This document shows, one piece after another, positions 54,166 to 62,721 of a stretch of 64,000 bases of DNA. A program made the translations under genes and the position numbers. Under the pieces are notes generated by a model that was given only the letters and a program-made list of their open reading frames with translations, searched no databases and was not told the origin of the DNA. The stretch is from Oreohelix idahoensis (Eukaryota; Mollusca; Gastropoda; Stylommatophora; Oreohelicidae), in the NCBI GenBank assembly GCA_024509875.1, contig JAMPIV010003466.1:124001-188000 (forward strand), written 5' to 3'. Every line of letters starts with the position of its first letter. The first letter of the stretch is position 1.

Positions 54166-56635
54166 TTGGCGATTTAGTTCAACGTAAATTCAGGGCCCCG
54201 ATGCTATTCAATGGTACTACTATTATCATCCGATAATTCAGGAACAGCTTAATTTTCATCCGTCACTTCAGTGCGTGCAACATACCCATTTATATTGATT
54301 ACTTATTGTTCATAACCACTGTAGCAAGTGCACGTGAATGCATGGTGCTGGCTTCTTGCAAGGGCACGTGACAGAATGGTGCTTCCATGCTTCATAAAAA
54401 AGAAAAAGGAGAATGATGATGAAGGCTTATTGTTCGCAGGCCTCATGTTTCCTTCTTTGTTTGTTCCTAAAAATTCAACTAAAGTTTTGTACTTTGATGA
54501 TACACTTATTAATACTGCGCAGAAAAGTACTAAAATATTATCTACAGTAAAGCAAAGAAAATAAGTGTTGACAAATCGCGCTTTTAACAGTGAGCATGTA
54601 ACATCAGGTGATCTGTTTATGATTACTGAATAATTTCTGCCCCATGTTAGCGACGACCGCCAGCTGGAAACCGGTTCTATTTTTAAAAAAAATCCAGTAT
54701 AATGTTCTGATGTAAGATGGAAAGCTGTTAACACTATCCCCTTCCATCCTTGTGACGCCAAGGATCACAATAAATTACGCTGACATTTGAAGCGTTAATT
54801 TTACAGCACTAGTTTTTTAGATGCGAGACAGATTGTATAATATTTGTGAGGCCTTTAACTTTTTCAGCTTTTATGTTTTAGGATGAGTACCTTTCAAACC
54901 AGGAGTGTTTACATATTAAGGTCAGCATGGTATGTTTTTGTTTTCAAAATCGCCGTCATCATTATCAAGATAATGAACATCATCAGAACTATTACTCTTA
55001 TCTAAACTATGACCACGACCATCAATATCAAAGCTTTTTCCACATGGTTAGAGCTCTAAAAAAAACCATGAAACACATGCGCCAACATATCAATAACTGT
55101 GACTGTAGTCGCTGCTGGTTCTTTACGCAAAGTTTATATCTTTATTTAAACTGCTAATTTTACAGCAACAGCAATAACAGCAGCAGCAGCAACAACTACA
55201 CCAACTCCTGAGAGTGCAAATAATATCCCATATTACAGTAAGGCGTATATTGTTTACACTAATATTACAACTTCTGCTTTACCAACAGCATTTTTTATAA
55301 CAAAATATACTACACCATAGCTAATATTGCAGGTTTTAGGAGGATTTATTATTGTTATCGATACACGTAATATTACAACTACTACTGCTACTAGATTTAC
55401 ACACACTTAATTACAACCACTGATTTTGTCTATGATGCTAGTTCGTACAGTCAGAACCACAGCTGCTTTAAATTCCACATATATTCTTTTATTATCATAT
55501 TTTCAAGTTTCCAATTTAATTGGCATAATTTTTTACGGAACGTGACATTTCAGTTTAACAAATAATGCTAATTGATCATTGACCTTTCCCTCTTGGAAAG
55601 TGTATCCATCAGCGAATCTCTAACCGGGACTAAAGATATAAAAATGCTACAGAAACTCTGTCTGACTTCAGTTTTGAGGAGAAACTACTCCAGACAGTTA
55701 ATATTTGTGAAGTTACAACCACTGTAAATGTTCACTGCAGCTGGTCATTAACACCTTTATATGGTTTTCAATTTTGTGCTTGTTTTTAATTAACATATTA
55801 CTGTGTAAAGATATTACCACTGAGTAAACCGTAGTATTTTACTATCATTGTGTCTATTTGAATGTGTTACAAATCTTGTTCATTCTTACGTTTGACTATA
55901 ACCTGGCCACACACCAGACGTCAGGGGACCTAAAATCCCAGAGTCAGGAAGTTTCCATCTCCGATACACATGATTCGATCTACGGTGAAGTCCTCGTATT
56001 TCGAAGTGACTATGTAATAGTCCATGCACACAGGTTGAGAGATATCCAAAGGTCCTCTTTGCGGACAAAGGAGAAATAAACATACTGAAGAATATAATAT
56101 AACATCAGCATTAATATTATGAAAGAAAATAAAAGTAACAAATATATTGATTACACGGAAAACCTCTAAAAATATCTCAAACGTCATCAACAAAAATTAG
56201 AGGTTAATCATCATCGAAAGAAACAATTCATACCAACATTAACAACAAAGATCAATATAAAATAATAGTACCAACGAAAAATCAAACAACCTTATCACAC
56301 AAATTATTATATTGTCAAATTCTCGAGAAAAATCCCACACACACAACAGATTCTGATGTACATATATCACTCTGTGTACTATATTTTGTAGAAAACGTTA
56401 GTAGTATAGCATGCCCAAAACGGTTAGTATTCCGGAGGATGTGCGTGACTTTTATATAGGGAAATACTCCGATCGATAACGGAGGCTGCCCATGACTTTT
56501 ATATAAGGAAAACTATTAGATCAATAATGGCGGCGTTTGTTAGTAGGCTACTAAGGGGAAATAGGTAGGTTGTATTATGAGGGTATTTTAAGTGTTGTGT
56601 ATGACTCAGCAGTGTGTTGTTAGGTTTCTTTATTC
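54166..56635. other. No recognised gene
   Basis: About 2.5 kb. Frames at 54,303-54,761 (minus) and 54,328-54,564 (plus) overlap and neither resembles a known protein. A CAG/CAA-rich patch lies at about 55,163-55,205. AT-rich throughout. Nothing further. Confidence 0.5.
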
Positions 56636-56639
56636 AGGT

Positions 56640-56910
56640 GTTACGGTAGCATAGTGGTTAGTGCACTGGCTTCCTAGCGCAGTGGTCTATGGTTCGATCC
56701 CCAGATGAGGCGGGAATTTTTTAGGCCACAAACGGCTCCTGGGTCGACCCAGCCCCAAATGGGTACCAGAGCAAATTCTGGGAAGGTTAAGGCGGCCGGC
56801 GTGATGCCGACCACATCACCCCTAGTGTGCCGACGGTCAAGATAATATGGGCCTAACACCATATTCCCAATATGCCTCAATGGGCGTGTAACGGGCTCCT
56901 TTACCTTTAC

Positions 56911-56914
<4 letters not shown>
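56640..56914 (+). mobile_element. tRNA-derived SINE, full-length
   Basis: Head with A box TAGCATAGTGG (56,647-56,657) and B box GGTTCGATCCC (56,691-56,701), 34 bp apart as in tRNA promoters. The body contains GGGTCGACCCAG and CCTAGTGTGCCGACGGTC, and the 3' end is GGGCGTGTAACGGGCTCCTT followed by TACCTTTACC. It is not a functional tRNA gene: no acceptor-stem pairing and the body runs on past the B box. Relatives: 10,411-10,690 and the split fragment at 26,341/35,351. Confidence 0.9.

Positions 56915-56992
<78 letters not shown>
56915..56992. repeat. (TA)n tract after SINE
   Basis: About 38 uninterrupted TA units directly following the SINE end, perhaps grown from its tail. Confidence 0.95.
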
Positions 56993-56997
<5 letters not shown>

Positions 56998-57089
56998 TTT
57001 ACAACATGTAGACACCATTTATACAAATGCCAAGGATTTTTAAATTTATATATTTAATGATCTCTTTTAAAAGAATACGAAATGTCAAT

Positions 57090-57587
57090 CTAAATCTCTA
57101 GTTTCAGACGCTTTTTAGTTCTTTTCTTCTGCTTCAGCGATGGTGGTTGTAGATTAAAGACATCGTCTGGGTAATTGTCTATGGTTGATGTAGGGGTACA
57201 AGCGGGACTGGTGTTGTTAAGAGGACGCCGACTCGATTCTGTGAATATTGGTTGATAACAACTGGAGTTGATGTAGTGGTGAAACGTGTTACTGGGGCAA
57301 GTAGTAGGACAGGTACCTGTGGGTGGTAACTGTAGTCGATCAAATTCGGCGAGGATTTTGCCCTGTAAAGCCACCAGATGTTCAAATTCAGGGCGAGTCA
57401 ACGTAATACAGATTTTGGTAGGAAACTTTAGTTATGATTCACCAAAGTATTTTCGCACACGTAGTAAAGGCTGACCTCTGTAAAAACTTACAGACGCAAC
57501 CTGCAGCCCACTCTCCAACGGTTTAAGCATTTCATCGCTTCTACGCATATACGCCCAATTTGTGGGAACGGTGCCGGGGGTACTCAT
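57090..57587 (-). pseudogene. PC4/p15-like single-stranded DNA-binding protein
   Basis: ATG at 57,587. The region VASVSFYRGQPLLRVRKYFG, a TAA at 57,434, then in the same frame ICITLTRPEFEHLVALQGK fits the PC4/p15 coactivator fold: beta strands with a Phe-x-Gly turn, an aromatic-basic RKY motif, then a strand and helix. PC4 binds single-stranded DNA and aids transcription. The C-terminal half is Thr/Pro/Ser-rich and ends in a Lys/Arg patch (KQKKRTKKRLK). 166 codons in all. It follows the protease at 35 bp, so I take it as part of the same element. The family call rests on pattern, without alignment. Confidence 0.55.
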
Positions 57588-57622
57588 CTTCAGTAAGGTG
57601 TGATCGTGAGTGTCTGCCGTTG

Positions 57623-58153
57623 TCACGCCAACGTGTATTTATATGAGGAGAACTGGTTTAATCTGGGTTTTGAAACGTGTCCAGACTTGGTGCGCGCTAG
57701 CCAGGGACTGACTAGCCGAAAAACTAATCGATCATTGACGTGTTGTCTAGACGAAAAGGGCAGCAGGACCCGCCGCATACAACCACCACGAGCTTTGATC
57801 AATACGAAATAAATTGTGTAGAGTCCACAAACGGTGGTAACTACATCTTGTAAATGTCTAGAATTGTAGTTAAAAGGCCTGTTAGAGTTTCTCGGTATAA
57901 AATTAACAAGATCCTGGTGTCTAGGTGGTAGTCCGAAAGAATCAAAATATTCAAAAGTTCCACATCCATTATAATATAGAGCGACCCATTGGTCACCGGG
58001 ACGATAGCTAGGGTCAGTGTTGATGACGAAAGCAGCCGACTTGGTCGGATCGATACGCCGAGGTAATTGGTCGCGAGCTAAAACTTTAACGACCCCAGTC
58101 CGTTTAACAAATATGTCCGACCGGAGTATGGCACGGATCTCGTTTGTATTCAT
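57623..58153 (-). CDS. Adenain-like cysteine protease, His replaced
   Basis: ATG at 58,153, 176 codons, no stop. The adenain/Ulp1-type core is visible: GDQWVALYYNGCGTFEYFDS with the acidic residue at Asp71, Gln102 of the oxyanion hole, and the nucleophile Cys109 in VVTTVCGLYTIYF. At residue 55, where these proteases have the catalytic His before Trp, the codon is CAA (Gln). In relatives this enzyme matures capsid and core proteins. The length is near that of adenovirus protease. The frame is the only unbroken one of the module, but loss of the His should inactivate it. Confidence 0.8.
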   Translation of the reverse strand: MNTNEIRAILRSDIFVKRTGVVKVLARDQLPRRIDPTKSAAFVINTDPSYRPGDQWVALYYNGCGTFEYFDSFGLPPRHQDLVNFIPRNSNRPFNYNSRHLQDVVTTVCGLYTIYFVLIKARGGCMRRVLLPFSSRQHVNDRLVFRLVSPWLARTKSGHVSKPRLNQFSSYKYTLA

Positions 58154-58272
58154 CGTTTAAGTGGTGTAGTCCTTCAAAACTTGACGCGATTTCGATATTT
58201 CCAATATCTAGTCTTGCTCGGCGTAGACGATGACCTGTAATGGATTGGGTGTGATCGCGGAGAATTTAAGTT

Positions 58273-59466
58273 CTATTGAGAGAGGTCCGACTTAGCCATC
58301 TCGAACTGGTCACCGCCCAGTAGACTGGGGGTGAGGTCAAATGCGTATAAGGCGTAACCATTCTTAAAATGTCTATATTCAAGATCGTTGTTGGCGTCTT
58401 TGCCAATCAACCCCATGGCTAGATTAGTGCCAAAGAAGGCTCTCACGTACTGGTTGTGATCATAATCCATTGACAAAGGCTTGCCACTAACTGTTCTTCC
58501 ATCCGCGCTGACATTTAAATATATCAGACGAAAATTAGCAAAATTGAACGGATTAGACGTGTACGAACCGTTAAAAGCGGTCGAACTGATTAGGCCAATC
58601 ACTATCCGTGTCGAGGTTTGACTGAGAAATAAATTATCCCGCATGTGTGATAACATCCCTTGAGGAATAGAGAAAGTTTTTAGCAGAACTCGTTTCAAAG
58701 GGTACTTGGCATTACCTCGCAACAAGGCTTTCTCGTGAGCTAAATAGACGGCGGGGTTTAATTTGACTTTCCGTACAATCAGGGACGCATAAATTATAAT
58801 CGATTTATAACCACCAGCGTGGTCGTGTCCTAGCACGTTGAACGCATCTTTAGACGGAGTGAGTTTCACTTTAACGGTCACACCGTTTTACGTATAGCGA
58901 TCTTGCGCAAAAATATCTGCATGTAACCGACCCATCATATCGAGGTCCTGAGAACCAGCAGCTATATTTCGACGTAGCCTTAGTCCGTTGTTATTATCGC
59001 CCTGTGTTTCCTCAATAGCTTTTGTCTTGTCTTTGTTAAACAGAGCAGCTGTCATATGACCTCGCTTGGCTTCCTGCCCATAATTCAACGTGGCTTCCAT
59101 GTAAGCTCTATAAAGTTAGGTGTTCTCGCTGGGTGTAATCAGCGTGTCGTTCAGGGAAGCGTCGACTTGGGAGAATAAACTGTGCATGTAATAGTTGAAC
59201 GGTGCTACCTCCTCATTAGGGGGTTATTTGTCGCCATTGGCTAACGTGATTTTGGAGCTCACGTGCAGACAAGTATTGAACAAATCTAGATATTCTTCAC
59301 CGTTCCCCGATATTACAAATTTCACAGGGGCTCCGGGCGCTAAGGCTGCCAAAGGATGTGTCTCCACAAATTGAGCATCTTCTACGGCTGTTTGTGTTGG
59401 CACCCTAAACAAATCTAGACCGATGTGAAGACACTCGCAGGAGTTGGGGTGAATAAGCGACATCAT
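58273..59466 (-). pseudogene. Polinton major capsid protein (F54H12.2-like), three stops
   Basis: A single frame of 397 codons from ATG at 59,466 to TAG at 58,275-58,273, interrupted by TAA at codons 81, 117 and 193 (59,226, 59,118 and 58,890), with no shift. The N-terminal motif (SLIHPNSCECLHIGLDLF), the GNGEEYLDL region and the C-terminal SNPFNFANFRLIYLNV and GYALYAFDLTPSL mark the family annotated as F54H12.2-like in animals, which corresponds to the double-jelly-roll capsid of Polintons. Length is about that of the family. Its neighbours (protease behind, pX-like in front) agree. Not translatable as it stands. Confidence 0.82.
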
Positions 59467-59902
59467 TAAAATATATCAGAGTACCGTTGCTTGTTCTTCT
59501 GGGAATGAGAAGGGCGATATCGGGTAGTTCGTTTTTTTCTTTTTTCGGTTCGCCAGGTGGGGCAGCCCTCGCCTTTCTTGTTCTTTTTCTTCTAATGCCG
59601 CTACTCGATTGGTTAGTTGCGAGGTGGTCAACAGCTCCCTGTAATAAACGCTGACCCGATTCTCTGACTCGTTCACGAAATTATTCTCTAACGTTTCTTC
59701 TGGCTAACGCATCGCTAGCGACCTGTAGATCAGTGCCAACCCCTTCTCAGAGTAAAGCTTTACCTCCAGTTTTTAACCACGGGAGAACCATGCGACCGAA
59801 CCCGCTGAAAAAACTTCCTAAGCTATGCCCTCTTTGACTTCTGCCTCCGATAAACATGGGCATCCCGTGTCCGGCTTGATTGCAGTAAAACTCCTCGTAC
59901 AT
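59405..59902 (-). pseudogene. Small basic pX-like virion protein, two stops
   Basis: ATG at 59,902 (MYEEFYCNQAGHGMPMFIGG) opens a frame of 165 codons to TAG at 59,407-59,405 with TGA at codon 52 (59,749) and TAA at codon 74 (59,683). It has a Gly/Phe-rich hydrophobic N-terminal part (LGSFFSGFGRMVLPWLKTGG), a helical middle and a basic patch RRKRTRKARA. Polintons and adintoviruses carry a small protein of this character next to the capsid gene, compared with adenovirus core/minor capsid proteins. It overlaps the start of the capsid frame by about 60 bp. Confidence 0.6.
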
Positions 59903-59943
59903 TTTGGGGTTTCATCGTATTGGTACGTGTCTAACCATTTTTT

Positions 59944-60102
59944 CTATTCGAAATCAATTCGTCTGTGAGTTCGGAAATGTAGCGTCAACACCGAAGCTCA
60001 GCTAGTGAATGGAATAGTCTTACCATGGTCATTAGTTAAAAGTATTTCCACGATGTCAAACGAAAAACGACTCAGGGGTACGTAGTGCGGTTTGTCGTGA
60101 AT
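59944..60102 (-). pseudogene. Penton-like minor capsid C-terminus, cut by element E
   Basis: In one frame from the LTR boundary leftward: HYVPLSRFSFDIVEILLTND, KTIPFTS, a TGA, VLTLHFRTHR, and a TAG. The strand-rich pattern with a final LHFR motif is what I expect at the end of the Polinton minor capsid (penton-like) protein, and its place before the pX-like gene supports this. Only about 45 residues remain; the N-terminal part should lie beyond element E, outside the window. Two in-frame stops, no shift. Confidence 0.5.
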
Positions 60103-60952
60103 TGTTACGGTATTTTAATTGGCATCGTCTGCTAGAGGTTGGCAGCATGCAATTTTAGGGGTTACAGCATTTAATGTAATGTAAAATATTATTAGACTAT
60201 TGAACGCTATGACGTATTAGCGTTGGTAGGTCACGCACCGTTACCAAGAGACGGTACCCTTTCTTGTATGACCGTCGAGCTGAAAAGACGTGTCCCTACG
60301 TTCTTCTAGTGTCGGGCATGGAGTGCCGCATAGTTATGTTGTATTTAAGTATGGACATGGGTCAGTCCACTGTTATTATGAAAGGAGATGAAATGTTACA
60401 GGTTAGTAATTGACTAAACCTAGGACGGGATGAATTAACAGTCCTTATTAGTTTATAGTTGCCAGACGCATAATCTCACTGTCGGCCGTTGGGATCACCA
60501 ACTGCGCGTACATATAGTTATGACGTTCTGCCTATAGTAATTCATGTTACTGGACAAGGACTGACAGGCATAGATAGCTTATTCGATATAGGATTCAAAT
60601 TTAATATATAATATTTCATGATCAAACATATGTGGATTGTTTTTACGTGTAAAAAAATGTACATTAAAAATGTGTGGATTCGACAAAGGACTTATCACGT
60701 CAATTGAAGTTCACAATTCAAGAATTATTATGTTCACAAGATTCTAAACCCACATTCGCGTAATATACCATCAAAGGCACAACAAGGAATAATTGAACGA
60801 AACAATGAACAGACCGAAGCAATTCAATGGCCAGAATTCTATAGCTTCTTTATTAATAATTACATGGAACATTGATCATCAAGGTATGACCCCTTCTTAC
60901 ATGCTTCAACAGATGTAAACGGTTCTACCTTCAACAGTATCTACCTTCAACA
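60103..60952 (+). repeat. Element E 5' LTR
   Basis: 850 bp starting TGTTACGGTATTTTAATTGG and ending CTACCTTCAACA, where a 17-bp phrase TCTACCTTCAACAGTA is partly duplicated just before the end. The following GTGGTGGCCATTGTTTGG contains the likely primer-binding site, similar to that after the 5' LTR of D. Confidence 0.88.
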
Positions 60953-62607
60953 GTGGTGGCCATTGTTTGGGGACGAAAACAAAATAAAAAATTTTTTTTT
61001 TTTCATGAAATACGAAGGAACTATTTACTTTCGATAAACGATCACGTGAATATACTGAAGCGTGACCTATACACATAGTTACTAATAAAGGTCAACCTGA
61101 CGTCACAAAATCGTGCGTACTTGCCTAACTACCAAGATAACAACCGCCAGCGTAATCTATTCGAATGAATATACATTATCAAAGAAGACATAAGGATGGA
61201 GAACATTTACCTACCAAAGAACATTTACCTACCAATGAGGAGCAAGCAGTTTAAGACATTGGTCTAGTCCGTTGGTGAACTTAGCATCGACCTGAGCATT
61301 AAAAAGATAAGTCTAGGCGTGACTGTTGTCATTCAGAAAAAAAAAAACAGTACTGAGTCCATTTCGTATTTACAGGCATGTCTAAATATGTTCATGTATA
61401 TTTAAATTTGTTTGTCCACTATATGTTTTTGTTATTAATTAGCGGGTGGATGGCGAGGGAACTGAAATTTCTGGAATGTCGTGATCAGCTGACCACAGAG
61501 ATTTCAGTCGTCTGTTAGGGACTTATCGAAATTTTGCATTGGTACGAGAGCCCTCCTAACAAACTGACCAGGGGGACCGTTCTGCTCGACATTGCAGGGT
61601 TTCGATACTTTAGTGTTTAGCCGTGCAGTTCTGTAAATAACTGGTGTATTCTAAATTGTATTCAGTTGTTATTTTATTCAGTTTTGTAAAACAATGTTCG
61701 TAATCTATAGTGTTATTCTGACCTTACTATCACTTATTTCTTACATTTTGTATAACCGTTGATGAGTCCATGTATACGTCATTATTTCTTGTGTACGCAG
61801 ATTAATTCTCCATTTGGTTTTCTCCTTGACCTCTCATTACTTCCGTTTTGTTCTGCTTAGTTTATAAAAGAAATTTTTTTAGTTGTGAAATGTCATTATC
61901 GTATCGTACTACTGTTTTGTAATCCTTGTTTGATGAATTGTTTTGTTGTTCTTCATCTCATACATTATTCATATCATACTAATACTATAATTTGTTCAAC
62001 AATAATCTTGTAATTGAATTAATGAATTTTTATGAAAATTTGGTGATGACTCAGGGACATTGCATCAATTTACAGTAGTGGTCCAAGACCCTATTGATGC
62101 ATTTTATATATCATGACTAAGGCAAAATAGCAGAATATATACTGCTTAATTATTATAACTTTATAGTCTGCCTTGAGTATGACAGACATATTATATGTTA
62201 ATTAGTACACTTTCCAGTACTACATTCTGACTTAACACATATAATTAATTAAATAAAATAATTATATTGGGACAATACCCATAATTATTAAATACTAATA
62301 TTAAGTGCATGATATAATTTCAGCATCTTAAATAAATAAATATCTTAACCATTTATGATATATATTAGTGGGTACATATAATATTTTTACAAAATATTAT
62401 ATTTATTGGTGGAACTTACAAATAAAAGTTTAATAATATTATAATTATTTAGAGTGAGTATTCCTAAGTTGAGTAAGTACAAATAAGTACATAGATTCTA
62501 TTGTTGATTACTATAGATCACTGATTACTTACAACTAATAGTACTAGAATATTGTAGTTGATTATATTGATTATTAATCTATTTCTACACATACATATAA
62601 TTACTAT
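60953..62607 (+). other. Element E leader
   Basis: Noncoding, AT-rich. 62,060-62,560 is shared with the leader of D (47,250-47,760, minus). It contains TTAATTAGTACACT, CACATATAATTAATTAAATA and a GATTACT-type run. Conservation of a noncoding block between two diverged elements suggests a role in packaging or translation, but this is inference. Confidence 0.7.
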
Positions 62608-62721
62608 GGATATTTTAAATCATTTTCTCCGGGAGGGAGATAGATCACGTTTGGGTGGATGTAGCTGTGAGGACTATGCCATAGAACATTTTTTTAATTC
62701 AAATGAGCGAGGATCTTAAGG
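62608..62721 (+). CDS. 37-codon ORF overlapping the start of the element E ORF
   Basis: ATG at 62,608 opens MDILNHFLREGDRSRLGGCS and runs to TAA just after the start codon of the following long ORF at 62,703, in a different frame. It may be an upstream ORF that moderates translation, or the true start of the protein if a frameshift separates it. The sequence resembles nothing I know. Confidence 0.35.

Larger units (their letters stand above)
57090..60102 (-). mobile_element. Polinton/adintovirus-like capsid module, remnant
   Basis: Five minus-strand reading frames in a row: penton-like C-terminus, pX-like protein, major capsid protein, adenain-like protease, PC4-like protein. Capsid, protease and small basic protein in this neighbourhood identify a Polinton/Maverick or adintovirus; DNA polymerase, retroviral-type integrase and packaging ATPase are not in the window. 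The right edge is the insertion of element E at 60,103. No terminal inverted repeat is seen on the left. All frames carry stops or an active-site change, so it is a fossil. Confidence 0.82.

Noticed and set aside
54303..54761. 152-codon minus-strand ORF
   Set aside because: No motif, overlaps an equally open plus-strand frame, and includes a run of Phe from an A-rich stretch.
56640..56715. tRNA gene
   Set aside because: A and B boxes are present, but no cloverleaf closes and the sequence belongs to a dispersed SINE with at least three copies in the window.
59476..59676. 66-codon frame before the capsid gene
   Set aside because: It is out of register with the frame that starts at 59,902 and carries the Gly/Phe-rich and basic patches; the other frame explains the region better.
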